NCBI RefSeq assembly: GCF_016863475.1 | Contig: NZ_BOOY01000032.1 | Span: 62,001-126,000 of the forward strand | Direction: 5' to 3' | DNA from: Spirilliplanes yamanashiensis | GTDB taxonomy: Bacteria > Actinomycetota > Actinomycetes > Mycobacteriales > Micromonosporaceae | Length of the DNA: 64,000 nt | In this document: positions 53,649 through 64,000 of the stretch, in pieces | How positions within the stretch are numbered: position 1 is the stretch's first letter | Layout of the letters: the number at the start of each line of letters is the position of its first letter | Position numbers and translations under genes: made by a program | The notes under the pieces: generated by a model | The model's database searches: none | What the model was told of the DNA's origin: nothing | The model's input: only the letters and a program-made list of their open reading frames with translations

Positions 53649-53688
53649 CGGAGTGACTCGTCCGTCACAGGTGTGCCGACCCACTCCG
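53649..53688 (+). promoter_or_regulatory. Overlapping hairpins in the chemoreceptor leader
   Basis: A short hairpin pairs GTGAC (53653-53657) with GTCAC (53664-53668). A longer stem pairs CGGAGTG (53649-53655) with CACTCCG (53682-53688). The two share bases and exclude each other, and the second ends next to the ribosome binding site GAGGTGATC. They might control translation; GC-rich DNA forms such stems often. Confidence 0.35.
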
Positions 53689-53699
53689 AGGTGATCCCC

Positions 53700-55298
53700 A
53701 TGTCCCGCAACCCCGTGGCCCGGTGGCTGATCGACCGGTCGCTGAACGCGAAGATCCTGGCGATCGTGGGCCTGCTCGGCTCCGTCTGCCTGGTCGTCGG
53801 GGTCGTGGCGATCGACCGGATGGGGGTGCTCAACGACGACGCCGAGCGGCTCTACTCCCGCGGCCTGGTGCCGGTCGAGCAGGTGGAGAGCGTCGCGCTG
53901 GACATCGCCGTCGCGCGCCGGGCCGTGCTCAACCACACGGTGTCGTCCACGGACGCGAAGAAGGCCGAGTACGAACAGGACATCGCCGACTACGACCGGC
54001 AGTTCGACGCCGACGTCGCCGAGTACCGGGGCAACGCCGTCGACCCGGCGACCGTCGACCGGCTCGTCCAGGTGTGGGCGCAGTTCCGGCAGGCGCGCGA
54101 CACGCAGATGCTGCCGGCCAGCCGCACCAACGACCTGGCCGCCGCCGAGCGCATCCGCGACACGGTCCTCGCCCCGTTCACCCGGGAGGCCGACGAGCTG
54201 GTCCAGCACCTGGTGGAGGACGAGCTCGCCGACGGCAAGGCGCGGGTCGAGGAGGCGCAGGCCACCTACGAGGCCGGCCGCACCACGCTGATCGTCGTCA
54301 TGGTCGTGGGCCTGGCGCTGGGCACCCTGCTGGGGCTGTGGATCGCCCGCGGCATCGTCGGGCGGGTCCGGCGGGTGTCCACGGTCGTCGCCGGGCTCGC
54401 CGACGGCGACCTGACCCGCTCGGCCCGGGTCGACACCGCCGACGAGATCGGCGTGATGGCCACCCAGCTCGACACGGCGATCGCGGCCCTGCGGGCCACC
54501 GTCGACCGGATCGGCGGCAGCAGCCACACCCTGTCCGGCTCCGCGCAGGAGCTGGCCACGGTCAGCACCCAGATCGCCGGCAACGCCGACGAGACCAGCG
54601 CCCGCGCCGACGCCGTGTCCAGCGCCGCCGAGCAGGTGTCGGTGAACATCGAGACGGTCGCCGCGGCGTCGGAGCAGATGACGGCCTCGATCCGGGAGAT
54701 CGCGTCCAGCGCGGCCGACGCCGCCGGGATCGCGCGGGGCGCCGTCGACGTCGCCGGGCACGCCAACGCGGCCGTCGCGAAGCTCGGCGCGTCGTCCGCC
54801 GAGGTCGGCGACATCGTCAAGGTCATCACCACGATCGCGGAGCAGACGAACCTGCTGGCCCTCAACGCGACCATCGAGGCCGCCCGGGCCGGCGAGGCCG
54901 GCAAGGGCTTCGCCGTCGTCGCCAGCGAGGTCAAGGACCTGGCGCAGGAGACCGCCAAGGCGACCGAGGAGATCTCGTCGCGGATCACGGCCATCCAGAC
55001 CGACACCGGGGCGGCGGTCGAGGCCATCCGCCAGATCGCCGAGGTCATCGAGAAGATCAACGCCTACTCCGACACGATCGCCTCCGCCGTCGAGGAGCAG
55101 ACCGCGACGACCAGCGAGATCGGCCGCAACGTCGGCGAGGCCGCCACCGGCTCGTCGAACATCGCGGAGAACATCACCGGCGTCGCCCAGGCCGCCCAGT
55201 CGACCTCCGCGGGCGTCGCCGAGTCCCGGCGCGCCGCCGGCCAGCTCGCCCAGCTGTCCGCCGAGCTGCAGAGCCTCGTCGGCGGCTTCAAGATCTGA
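53700..55298 (+). CDS. Methyl-accepting chemotaxis protein
   Basis: This 532-residue receptor has a first transmembrane helix (about 22-42), a four-helix-bundle ligand domain (45-190, with [13 protein letters not shown]), a second helix (195-220), a HAMP domain ([20 protein letters not shown]) and a long cytoplasmic coiled coil. The hairpin tip [21 protein letters not shown] and [15 protein letters not shown] binds CheA and CheW. It shows that the organism has a chemotaxis system, so flagella are likely in some life stage. GAGGTGATC precedes the ATG. Confidence 0.95.
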   Translation: MSRNPVARWLIDRSLNAKILAIVGLLGSVCLVVGVVAIDRMGVLNDDAERLYSRGLVPVEQVESVALDIAVARRAVLNHTVSSTDAKKAEYEQDIADYDRQFDADVAEYRGNAVDPATVDRLVQVWAQFRQARDTQMLPASRTNDLAAAERIRDTVLAPFTREADELVQHLVEDELADGKARVEEAQATYEAGRTTLIVVMVVGLALGTLLGLWIARGIVGRVRRVSTVVAGLADGDLTRSARVDTADEIGVMATQLDTAIAALRATVDRIGGSSHTLSGSAQELATVSTQIAGNADETSARADAVSSAAEQVSVNIETVAAASEQMTASIREIASSAADAAGIARGAVDVAGHANAAVAKLGASSAEVGDIVKVITTIAEQTNLLALNATIEAARAGEAGKGFAVVASEVKDLAQETAKATEEISSRITAIQTDTGAAVEAIRQIAEVIEKINAYSDTIASAVEEQTATTSEIGRNVGEAATGSSNIAENITGVAQAAQSTSAGVAESRRAAGQLAQLSAELQSLVGGFKI

Positions 55299-55310
55299 CC
55301 GGGCGCCGGG

Positions 55311-55799
55311 TCAGCCCACCACCGCGCTGCGCCGCTCCAGCAGCACCACGTCGCGCCAGCGGCCGTGGTGGCGGCCGACCCGCTCCCGGGTGCCGACGAC
55401 GCGGAAGCCGGCCCGGCGGTGCAGCGCCAGGCTGGCGGTGTTCTCCGGGAACACCCCGGACTGGATCGTCCACACCCCGGCCGCCTCCGTCGAGGCGACC
55501 AGCGCGGCCAGCAGGAGCGCGCCCACGCCACGGCCGCGGGCGCGCTCCGCCACGTACACGCTGTGCTCGACCACCCCGGCGTACACCGGCCGCGACGAGG
55601 TGGGGCTCACCGCGACCCAGCCCAGCAGCCCGGCGCTGTCGACGGCGACGAACCGGTGCGCCGGCAGGCGCGCGGCGTCGAACGCCGCCCACGACGGCGC
55701 CCGCGTCTCGAAGCTGGCGTGGCCGCCGTCCAGACCGGCCTGGTAGACGGCGAGCACGGCGCCGGCGTCGGCCGCCCGCATCGCCCTGATCTCGACCAT
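55311..55799 (-). CDS. GNAT N-acetyltransferase (PAT/MddA type)
   Basis: This 162-residue protein has the GNAT acetyl-CoA loop ERARGRGVGALLLAAL (about 85-100) and the C-terminal ALHRRAGFRVVGTRERVGRH typical of phosphinothricin or methionine-sulfoximine N-acetyltransferases. YQAGLDGGHASFETRAPSW near the N-terminus fits that group. It would acetylate a small amine, perhaps for self-protection. The ATG at 55799 follows GAAAGAGGG; the longer upstream frame has no coding bias. Confidence 0.85.
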   Translation of the reverse strand: MVEIRAMRAADAGAVLAVYQAGLDGGHASFETRAPSWAAFDAARLPAHRFVAVDSAGLLGWVAVSPTSSRPVYAGVVEHSVYVAERARGRGVGALLLAALVASTEAAGVWTIQSGVFPENTASLALHRRAGFRVVGTRERVGRHHGRWRDVVLLERRSAVVG

Positions 55800-55929
55800 G
55801 GACCCTCTTTCGCACCCCGGTGCTGTGGGGCACCGCACACGACGGTAGGAATGACGGAGCCGACCGCGACGTTCGTTCTGGCTACGGCGACCCGGAGCCC
55901 CGGGCGCTGCCACGAGGAGGCCCGCACCC

Positions 55930-56850
55930 TTGCTCGACCCACACGGACTCTACGAGCTGAGCGCCGACCTGCCCGACCTGGACCGGCCGGTGCTGCTGCA
56001 GGCCCTGACCGGTTTCGTCGACGCGGGCAGCGCCGTCCAGCTGGCCCGCGAGCACCTGCTCGACACCCTCGACGGCGAGCCGATCGCCACCTTCGACGTC
56101 GACCAGCTGCTCGACTACCGCTCCCGCCGCCCCCCGATGATCTTCGTCGAGGACCACTGGGAGAGCTACGAGGCGCCGCAGCTGACCCTGCACCTGCTGC
56201 GCGACGCCGGGAGCACGCCCCTGCTGCTGCTCACCGGCCCCGAACCGGACACCCAGTGGGAACGCTTCGTCGCCGCCGTCGGCGCCCTGGTGCAGCGCCT
56301 CGGCGTCCGGCTCACCATCGGCCTCAACGCCATCCCGATGGCCGTCCCGCACACCCGCCCGGTCGGCGTCACCGCCCACGCCACCCGGCCCGAGCTGCTC
56401 GGCGACCGCGAGTCGTGGCTGCAGCGCGTCCAGGTGCCGGCCAGCGTCGGCAGCCTGCTGGAGTTCCGGCTCGGCCAGCGCGGCGCGGACGCGATGGGCT
56501 ACGCCGCCCACGTGCCGCACTACCTGGCCCAGACCACCTACCCACAGGCCGCCGAGGTGCTGCTGGCCTCGGTGTCGCAGTCCACCGGCCTGCTGCTGCC
56601 CACCGACGCGCTGCGCACCGCGGGCGAGGCCGTGCGCGCCGAGGTCGACAAGCAGGTCGCCGAGGACGAGCAGGCCGCCCGGCTGGTGGTGTCGCTGGAG
56701 CAGCAGTACGACGCGTTCCTGCGCGGCCGCCAGGGCACCAACCTGCTCGCCCAGACCGGCCCGCTGCCCACGGCCGACGAGCTGGGCGCCGAGCTGGAGC
56801 GCTACCTGGCCGAGCAGAGCCGCGGCGACCAGCCCCCTACCCCCGGCTGA
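55930..56850 (+). CDS. PAC2 family protein
   Basis: This 306-residue protein matches the PAC2 (proteasome assembly chaperone) family of actinobacteria: VLLQALTGFVDAGSAVQLA (about 22), FDVDQLLDYRSRRPPM, LLLTGPEPDTQWERF, and the late AHVPHYLAQTTYPQAAEVLL. Actinobacteria have proteasomes, so a chaperone role is possible but unproven. The TTG start is supported by GAGGAGG 9 nt upstream; no better ATG or GTG exists before the conserved region. Confidence 0.88.
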   Translation: MLDPHGLYELSADLPDLDRPVLLQALTGFVDAGSAVQLAREHLLDTLDGEPIATFDVDQLLDYRSRRPPMIFVEDHWESYEAPQLTLHLLRDAGSTPLLLLTGPEPDTQWERFVAAVGALVQRLGVRLTIGLNAIPMAVPHTRPVGVTAHATRPELLGDRESWLQRVQVPASVGSLLEFRLGQRGADAMGYAAHVPHYLAQTTYPQAAEVLLASVSQSTGLLLPTDALRTAGEAVRAEVDKQVAEDEQAARLVVSLEQQYDAFLRGRQGTNLLAQTGPLPTADELGAELERYLAEQSRGDQPPTPG

Positions 56851-57607
56851 GCGGCAGCCAGGCCAGGACGTCGCGGATCCGGTCGTCCCAGTACTGCCAG
56901 ACGTGCTCGCCCGGGCCGAAGGCGGTGGTGACGTCGAGCCCGCGCTCGCGCGCCGCCGTGACGAACGGGGCGTGGTGCGGGTACACCGGGTCCTCGGTGC
57001 CGCACGCCACGAACAGCGGCGGCGTCGCGGCCGGGTCCGCGCCCGACACCAGGTGCAGCAGGTCGTCCGGGGTGCCCACCGGTGCCTCGGGCCCCCAGAT
57101 GCGCTCCAGCGTGGCGCGCCGCTCGGGCCGGGCGTACAGCCGGGCCGCGTCCAGCGCCCCGGACAGGCTGGCCGCCGCCGCGAAGCGCTCCGGCTGCCGC
57201 AGCGCCCACTTCAGCGCGCCGTAGCCGCCCATGGACAGCCCGGCGACGAACGTGTCCTCGCGGCGCTGCGACACCTGGAAGAACTCCCCCACCAGCCGCG
57301 GCAGCTCCTCGCTGAGGAACTGCCAGTGCCGGTAGCCGCCGCGCTCGTCGGCGTAGAAGCTGCGGTGCACCTGCGGCATCACGACGGCCAGGCCGCGGTC
57401 GGCGGCGTAGCGCTCGATGCTGGTCCAGCGCGACCAGGCGGTGTCGTCGTCGCTGAGGCCGTGCAGCAGGTAGAGCACCGGCGGCGGGCCCGCGGCCGGG
57501 GCCGTGTCGAGGCCGATCTGGGTGACCGTGCGCTGCGGCAGCAGCACGGTCATGGCGGTGCCCAGTTCGAGGGCGTCGGAGTAGAAGTCGACCCGCAGGC
57601 GCGCCAT
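56837..57607 (-). CDS. Esterase of the alpha/beta hydrolase fold (EstA/esterase D type)
   Basis: This 256-residue hydrolase has the nucleophile elbow AGLSMGGYGALKWAL (Ser at about 124), Asp in CGTEDPVYPHH and His in GPGEHVWQYWDD. The fold is that of the tributyrin esterase/S-formylglutathione hydrolase group (PF00756). The N-terminal RVDFYSDALELGTAMTVLLP is typical of the small tributyrin esterases. It lies 7 bp after the dienelactone-hydrolase-like gene, on the same strand. Confidence 0.88.
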   Translation of the reverse strand: MARLRVDFYSDALELGTAMTVLLPQRTVTQIGLDTAPAAGPPPVLYLLHGLSDDDTAWSRWTSIERYAADRGLAVVMPQVHRSFYADERGGYRHWQFLSEELPRLVGEFFQVSQRREDTFVAGLSMGGYGALKWALRQPERFAAAASLSGALDAARLYARPERRATLERIWGPEAPVGTPDDLLHLVSGADPAATPPLFVACGTEDPVYPHHAPFVTAARERGLDVTTAFGPGEHVWQYWDDRIRDVLAWLPLSRG

Positions 57608-57614
57608 CGCCGCC

Positions 57615-58193
57615 TCACCCGACCCGGTCGAGGAAGGCCAGCGCGCGCTCGGTGAACGCGGCGGTGGCGGCCGCGTCGTACTCGCTCAGGCCCGGCTCGG
57701 TGAAGATGTGCTCCTCGCCGGGGTAGAGGAACAGCTCGGCGTCCGGCGCGGACGCGACCAGCGCCTGGGCGGCGGCCAGGTCGCCGTCCCCGGCGAAGAT
57801 CGGGTCGGACTCCTTGCCGTGGATCTGCACCGGCACCCCGGCCGGCCAGTCGCCGCCGAACTCGGCCGGCGGCACGCAGGCGGCCACCAGCAGGGCGCCC
57901 CGGGCGCCCGGCCGGGTCTGGGCCAGCCGCTGGGCGGCCATGACGCCGAGCGAGAAGCCGGCGTAGACGAGGCCGTCCGGCAGGCCGTCGGCGGCGCGCA
58001 CCCCGCGCTCCAGCACCACGTCGAAGCCGGTGTCCCGGGCGTGGGCCACCCCGGCGTCCGTGGAGTCGAAGACCCGGCCCTCGTACAGGTCGGGCAGGTG
58101 CACGGTGTGCCCGGCCCGCTCGAACGTGCCGGCGAGGTCGCGCATGCCGGTGGTGAGGCCGTGGGCGTGGTGGAACAGCAGGATCTCAGCCAT
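57615..58193 (-). CDS. Dienelactone hydrolase family protein
   Basis: This 192-residue alpha/beta hydrolase has FHHAHGLTTGMRDLA at the start, the elbow YAGFSLGVMAAQRLA with Ser in place of the Cys of true dienelactone hydrolases, Asp in HGKESDPIF and His in PGEEHIFTEPG. It therefore belongs to the broader DLH-like group and may hydrolyse other esters. It starts the two-gene unit with the esterase. Confidence 0.85.
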   Translation of the reverse strand: MAEILLFHHAHGLTTGMRDLAGTFERAGHTVHLPDLYEGRVFDSTDAGVAHARDTGFDVVLERGVRAADGLPDGLVYAGFSLGVMAAQRLAQTRPGARGALLVAACVPPAEFGGDWPAGVPVQIHGKESDPIFAGDGDLAAAQALVASAPDAELFLYPGEEHIFTEPGLSEYDAAATAAFTERALAFLDRVG

Positions 58194-58260
58194 CCGGCCA
58201 TGATCCCGCGCCGGCCGCCGGCTGTCCCGGCGACACCTGGGAAATGTCGTACCCGTCGAT

Positions 58261-58266
58261 TAGTAT
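58261..58266 (+). promoter_or_regulatory. -10 box upstream of the conserved gene at 58306
   Basis: TAGTAT is the best -10 match in the window. The leader of about 33 nt ends in GAGGAG and a GTG start. GTAC occurs on both sides (58249 and 58271), forming a weak inverted arrangement. No clear -35 box. Confidence 0.5.
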
Positions 58267-58305
58267 GTGTGTACGAAAACGGCTCCTGACCTGCGAGGAG
58301 ATCCC

Positions 58306-58950
58306 GTGACGACGCCCGATTCGTCCCCCGTCCCGTACGCCACGATGCTCGGCTTCACGCGGTATGTGGCCCGCACCGGCCCGGCCAAGGCCACGTTCGT
58401 CGGCGGGCTGCGCAAGGCCCGCGAGCGCCGCTCCGGCTTCAACCCGCACGGCCAGCTGGTCAAGGCGCTGAAGGCCGACATCGCGTTCCGCACCGGCGGT
58501 TCGCACCTGACGGCCGTGGTCGGCCAGGTCAAGCCGCGGTGGCGCCCGCTCTACGAGGCGGTCACCGCCGGCGCGGCCGACTACCTGCACTCGCTGGGCG
58601 AGCCGCGGGAGGTCGAGCTGGCCCAGACCCGCGACGCGCTGGGCGTCGTCGGCGGCCTGGCCGTCAAGATCAACCCGCACTTCGGGCTGCGCTACGCCGA
58701 CGGCCGGCGCGAGGCGGTCCGGCTGCACTTCGACGAGCTGCCCCCGGCGGGCGAGGTCGTCACGGCCACCCTGCACCTCATGCGCCGGCACATGGACGCG
58801 ATCCTGCCGGGCGCCGAGCCCGTGCTGGTCGACCTGCGCCGCGGGGTCACCCACCGGCTCGACCCGGCCACCCGGCCGGCCGACGTCGAGCGCTGGCTGG
58901 CCGGTGAGGCGGCGGCCTTCTCCACCATGTGGGCGACCGCGGCCGCCTGA
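58306..58950 (+). CDS. Conserved actinobacterial protein of unknown function
   Basis: This 214-residue protein has no domain I can name. Notable parts are PYATMLGFTRYVARTGPAKA and RERRSGFNPHGQLVKALKAD in the N-terminal third, then VKINPHFGLRYADGRREAVRLHF and a region rich in TLHLMRRHMDAILPGAEPVL. The middle beta strands followed by LHFDE suggest a mixed alpha/beta fold. Expression signals are strong: TAGTAT box, GAGGAG ribosome binding site 5 nt before the GTG and a good terminator after the stop. It stands alone as a single-gene unit. Confidence 0.75.
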   Translation: MTTPDSSPVPYATMLGFTRYVARTGPAKATFVGGLRKARERRSGFNPHGQLVKALKADIAFRTGGSHLTAVVGQVKPRWRPLYEAVTAGAADYLHSLGEPREVELAQTRDALGVVGGLAVKINPHFGLRYADGRREAVRLHFDELPPAGEVVTATLHLMRRHMDAILPGAEPVLVDLRRGVTHRLDPATRPADVERWLAGEAAAFSTMWATAAA

Positions 58951-58955
58951 CGACG

Positions 58956-58983
58956 AGGGGCTCGCCCGCTCGGGCGAGCCCCT
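58956..58983 (+). terminator. Rho-independent-type hairpin terminator
   Basis: AGGGGCTCGCCC pairs with GGGCGAGCCCCT around a 4-nt loop (12-bp perfect stem) starting 6 nt after the stop at 58950. Only two T follow, which is common in GC-rich actinobacteria. Confidence 0.8.
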
Positions 58984-59087
58984 TCGCGTGAACTCGCGCA
59001 AAGTTTCCCGACAGGAAGCTCTTAGGTGCAGCCCGGTTGCGACGATTCTTCCCGGCGTAAGGCAGAAACAACGCGTCGGGGGGCGTC

Positions 59088-60053
59088 ATGAAGGCCATCG
59101 CACAGATCATCGGCACGGCGGCACTGAGCATCATCGGCGGCGCGACGGCGGCGCTGCTGCCCGCGGGCAGCGCGGTCGCGGCCACGCCGGCCGGCAACGC
59201 CACGGTCGTCTACGTGCGCAGCGGCGACCTCTTCAGCGCCACCGGCGCCACCGAGAAGAAGATCGCCGACGGCAACTACGCCCGGCCGCGGTTCTCGCCC
59301 GACGGCACCAAGCTGGCGGCCCTGCGCGACGGCCGGCTCTGGGTGATGAAGGCCGACGGCAGCGGCAAGCGCCGCCTGACCACCCGGGCCGCCGCGGGGG
59401 CGTCCTGGTCGCCCGACGGCGTCTGGCTGGCCTTCGCGTCGCAGAGCTGCACCGGCGGCCCCGGCGTGTTCCGCGTCGACGTGAAGCACGGCGGCGCCCC
59501 GCAGGCGCTGTTCCCGGCCGAGTGCCGCACCGAGGCGCTGCCGGCCGAGCCGGAGATCCAGCCCGCCGACGCCGGCACGCTCACCGACCGGCTGCGCTAC
59601 GACGACGCGGTCGCCTGGTCGCCCGACGGCACCCAGGTCGCGTTCCGCGGCGGGCTGTGCGAGTCGACGTACGACGCCTGCCTGAGCGTCGGCGCCGTGG
59701 CCACCGGCCGGGAGCGCACCGTCGCGGCGTTCGGCGGCGGCAGCCTGCAGACCTCCGGATTCGCGGTCGTGCCGACCTGGCGCGCCGACGGCCGCAAGCT
59801 GGCGTACACCGCGTACCAGGAGGGCGAGACGGCGGCCGACGACAAGCCGGTGCACGTCGTGGAGTTCGACCCGGCCACCGGCGCCAAGCGCGACCTGGGC
59901 GCGGCGCAGGACCGCGAGCTGGCCTACGTGAACGCGGCGACGGCGATCGTGACCGGCACCCACCAGGGCGGCTCCCAGCTGTTCGTGCTCGACCTGACCA
60001 CCGGCAAGCGCACGGCGTTCAAGGCGGGTTCGCAGCCGACCGTCCGCCCCTGA
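59088..60053 (+). CDS. Secreted TolB-like beta-propeller protein
   Basis: This 321-residue protein has a signal peptide (MKAIAQIIGTAALSIIGG, cleavage near AVAA at about 31) and WD40-like/TolB repeats. Each blade shows PxFSPDGTKLA-type motifs: RPRFSPDGTKLAAL, ASWSPDGVWLAFA, VAWSPDGTQVAFRG and PTWRADGRKLAYTA. Four Cys (SCTGG, ECRTE, GLCES, DACLS) may form disulfides. It probably binds peptides or polymers outside the cell. A run of six G precedes the ATG as ribosome binding site. Confidence 0.85.
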   Translation: MKAIAQIIGTAALSIIGGATAALLPAGSAVAATPAGNATVVYVRSGDLFSATGATEKKIADGNYARPRFSPDGTKLAALRDGRLWVMKADGSGKRRLTTRAAAGASWSPDGVWLAFASQSCTGGPGVFRVDVKHGGAPQALFPAECRTEALPAEPEIQPADAGTLTDRLRYDDAVAWSPDGTQVAFRGGLCESTYDACLSVGAVATGRERTVAAFGGGSLQTSGFAVVPTWRADGRKLAYTAYQEGETAADDKPVHVVEFDPATGAKRDLGAAQDRELAYVNAATAIVTGTHQGGSQLFVLDLTTGKRTAFKAGSQPTVRP

Positions 60054-60098
60054 CCGGTGAGGTCACCGAGGCCGTCCACGGATATCGTGGGCGGCCTC

Positions 60099-60803
60099 AT
60101 GAGTGTCACGCCTGATCCCGCTCCCCCGCACATCCGGACCTTCCACCCGCGGCGGGGGCGCATGGGGGCCCGGCACGCCGACGCCCTCGACACCGCCTGG
60201 CCCCGGTACGGGCTGACCGTGGCGGACGACGACGACACCGCGATCCGGCCCGCCGAGCTGTTCGGGCGGACGGCCCCGGTGGTCCTGGAGATCGGATTCG
60301 GCATGGGCGACGCGACGGCGCAGATGGCGGCGGCCGACCCGGGGCGCGACTACCTCGCGATCGAGGTGCACACCCCCGGCGTGGCGAACCTGCTGGCCCT
60401 GGTGGCCGAGCGGGGCCTGGGCAACGTGCGGGTGGCCCGGGGCGACGCGCTGGTGCTGCTCGGCCGGCTCGCGCCGGACAGCCTGGACGCGGTGCACGTG
60501 TTCTTCCCGGACCCGTGGCCGAAGGCCCGCCACCACAAGCGGCGGCTGGTGCAGGAGGCGCACCTGGCGGCCATCGCCGGGCGGCTGCGCCCCGGCGGGA
60601 CGCTGCACTGCGCCACCGACTGGCCGCACTACGCCGAGGCGATGCGCGCGGCGCTGGACGCGCAGCCGCTGCTGCGCGGCGGCGTGGTGCCCCGGCCGGC
60701 GGCCCGGCCGGTCACCAAGTTCGAGCGCCGGGGCGTCGCGGCGGGCCGGCCGATCACCGATCTCGTGTACCACCGCACCGGGACAACCGACGCAGCGGAC
60801 TGA
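60099..60803 (+). CDS. trmB: tRNA (guanine-N7-)-methyltransferase
   Basis: This 234-residue enzyme makes m7G46 in tRNA. The SAM site VLEIGFGMGDATAQMA (about 65), the family hallmark VFFPDPWPKARHHKRRLVQ (about 133-150), GTLHCATDWPHYAEAM and the terminal TKFERRGVAAGRPITDLVY are intact. The ATG at 60099 was chosen because the conserved N-terminal RTFHPRRGRM follows soon after; an upstream GTG at 60057 has no support. Confidence 0.95.
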   Translation: MSVTPDPAPPHIRTFHPRRGRMGARHADALDTAWPRYGLTVADDDDTAIRPAELFGRTAPVVLEIGFGMGDATAQMAAADPGRDYLAIEVHTPGVANLLALVAERGLGNVRVARGDALVLLGRLAPDSLDAVHVFFPDPWPKARHHKRRLVQEAHLAAIAGRLRPGGTLHCATDWPHYAEAMRAALDAQPLLRGGVVPRPAARPVTKFERRGVAAGRPITDLVYHRTGTTDAAD

Positions 60804-60852
60804 TTCGCCGGTCTGGCGGCATTGCGGCGCTTACGCTGAGCGTGGAGGCGAC

Positions 60853-62961
<2,109 letters not shown>

Positions 62962-62982
62962 CGACCGGCCCGCCGCAGCGCC

Positions 62983-64000
62983 TCACGTCGCGAACCGGTT
63001 CCGTCCGCCCTGCTTGGCCCGATACAACGCCTCGTCGGCGCGGCCGAGCAGCGCGGCCAGGCCGGCGTCGGGGTCGGTGCGGTGGGCGATGCCGACGCTG
63101 ACCGTCACGCGCAGAGGTCCGGCGGTGGTCTCGACCGGTGTGCGCCGCACGATGTCGAGCAGCCGCTCGGCGACCTCCTCGGCCTGTTCCCGGTCGGCCG
63201 TCACCAGCAGGGCGAACTCCTCGCCGCCGTAGCGGCCGATCAGGTCGCCGTCGCGGGTGACGCTGCGCAGTCGGGCGCCGACCTCCTCGATCACCCTGTC
63301 GCCGACCAGGTGGCCGTGGGTGTCGTTGACCCGCTTGAAGTGGTCGATGTCCAGCATGACGGCGGTGAGCGGGCGGCCGCGCCGCGCGGTGTCCGACACG
63401 GCCCGTTCGGCGAGGGCGAGGAAGTGCCGGCGGTTGGGCACGCTGGTCATCGCGTCCACCGTCGCGAGCTCGGTGACCTGCTCGAACAACTCCGCGTTGT
63501 CGTACGCCGTCATGCCCTGCTCGGCCAGGGCGGCCGCGATCTGCACGTGGCCGTCCGTGTACGTGCCGTGGGCCGTCGAGGCGAGCAGAAGGACGCCGAT
63601 GGGCGCCCGGCGCGAGGCCAGCGGCACGGCGATCCAGGAACGAGCCGACGGCAGCAACGTGGGCGGTGGGGCCGGGTGCCCGTTTCCGCCCTCGCCGAGC
63701 ACGGCGGCCGGCCCGCCGGCCAGCGCCGACACGGCGTCCGCCTCGTCGGGGCCGAGCCGGCGCCACGTTCCCGACGTGTCGACCGCCAGGTGGGCGCCGC
63801 GCCCCCGGCGTACCAGGCACGCGATGTCCCCCGGCACAGCGCCGGCCACCGCGTTCAGGAGCCGGCGCAGCACCTCGTCCGGGTCGAGCGTCGCGCTGAC
63901 CTGCGTCATGCTGGTCCGCATCAGCTCCGCGAGGTCGCGCTGCTGACCCGCCGCCCGCACCGTCGCCTCGAGCTGGGCGGCCCGGGCCGTCTCCAGGGAG
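62983..64000 (-). CDS. GAF-GGDEF diguanylate cyclase (5' partial)
   Basis: The minus-strand frame is open to the window edge, so the N-terminus is missing; about 338 residues are visible. A GAF domain (with IAVPLASRRAPIGVLLLAS) is followed by a GGDEF domain: MLDIDHFKRVNDTHGHLVGD and RYGGEEFALLV, which is the active GGEEF variant. The C-terminus ends DEALYRAKQGGRNRF as usual. Upstream visible sequence is helical (TARAAQLEATVRAAGQQ), suggesting a coiled-coil linker from further sensor domains. It is convergent with the histidine kinase, 21 bp apart. Confidence 0.92.
   Translation of the reverse strand, partial: SLETARAAQLEATVRAAGQQRDLAELMRTSMTQVSATLDPDEVLRRLLNAVAGAVPGDIACLVRRGRGAHLAVDTSGTWRRLGPDEADAVSALAGGPAAVLGEGGNGHPAPPPTLLPSARSWIAVPLASRRAPIGVLLLASTAHGTYTDGHVQIAAALAEQGMTAYDNAELFEQVTELATVDAMTSVPNRRHFLALAERAVSDTARRGRPLTAVMLDIDHFKRVNDTHGHLVGDRVIEEVGARLRSVTRDGDLIGRYGGEEFALLVTADREQAEEVAERLLDIVRRTPVETTAGPLRVTVSVGIAHRTDPDAGLAALLGRADEALYRAKQGGRNRFAT

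Overview
The window is very GC-rich DNA with G/C at nearly every third codon position, many GTG starts, and operons stitched together by ATGA, GTGA and TGATG overlaps. It carries an F420-type LLM oxidoreductase, a PAC2 protein, an EcsC protein and several cyclic-di-GMP enzymes next to a chemoreceptor. This points to an actinobacterium, most likely of the Micromonosporaceae type; that placement is an inference, since no rRNA or other marker is present. I see no tRNA, rRNA, insertion sequence, CRISPR array or prophage.

Region 1 (1-2206): the end of a transglutaminase-like gene, a small helix-turn-helix regulator behind a near-perfect inverted repeat, and an MFS exporter. Region 2 (2098-15242, minus strand): purine catabolism in two operons. 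The upstream one (uraD-uraH-uox-xdhB-xdhC-deaminase-xdhA) takes xanthine to allantoin. The downstream one (aceB-aldolase-like-allB-alc) takes allantoin to ureidoglycolate and glyoxylate to malate. A secreted CBM/Fn3 protein lies between them. No ureidoglycolate lyase is recognisable, and the aldolase-like gene is a candidate for that step. Region 3 (15381-18470): a sugar-acid operon with a uronate-dehydrogenase-like SDR, a ManD-like dehydratase, a TfoX-N-like protein and a cyclase-family hydrolase.

Region 4 (18574-31714): an NmrA-like gene, RNase HI with a Cys/His tail, a small islet of less biased genes (peptidase E, DUF1801, DinB, YjbR), a GGDEF-EAL protein, a three-gene unit of anchored solute-binding protein, membrane protein and PP2C phosphatase, an unusual YidD, a methyltransferase, a DUF3307-like protein, an LLM oxidoreductase and a possibly catalase-like protein. 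Region 5 (31695-41159): the treX-treY-treZ trehalose operon, divergent from a glycogen-debranching enzyme and a GT4 glycosyltransferase. Then come a small membrane protein, a UBP zinc finger and a Na+/H+ antiporter.

Region 6 (43640-49517) is the most interesting part: one tightly overlapping operon of an OleA-like thiolase, GT2, adenylate-forming ligase, second GT2, P450 and OleD-like SDR. The A, C and D logic matches head-to-head fatty-acyl condensation leading to olefins or beta-lactones, but OleB is missing and glycosyltransferases and a P450 are added. I propose a glycosylated or oxidised beta-lactone-type or related lipid pathway.

Region 7 (49480-64000): an Fn3 protein, EcsC, a 48-residue protein, a second GGDEF-EAL protein, a methyl-accepting chemoreceptor, GNAT, PAC2, two alpha/beta hydrolases, an uncharacterised gene closed by a strong terminator, a TolB-like secreted protein, trmB, a GAF/PAS histidine kinase and a truncated GAF-GGDEF protein running off the end.
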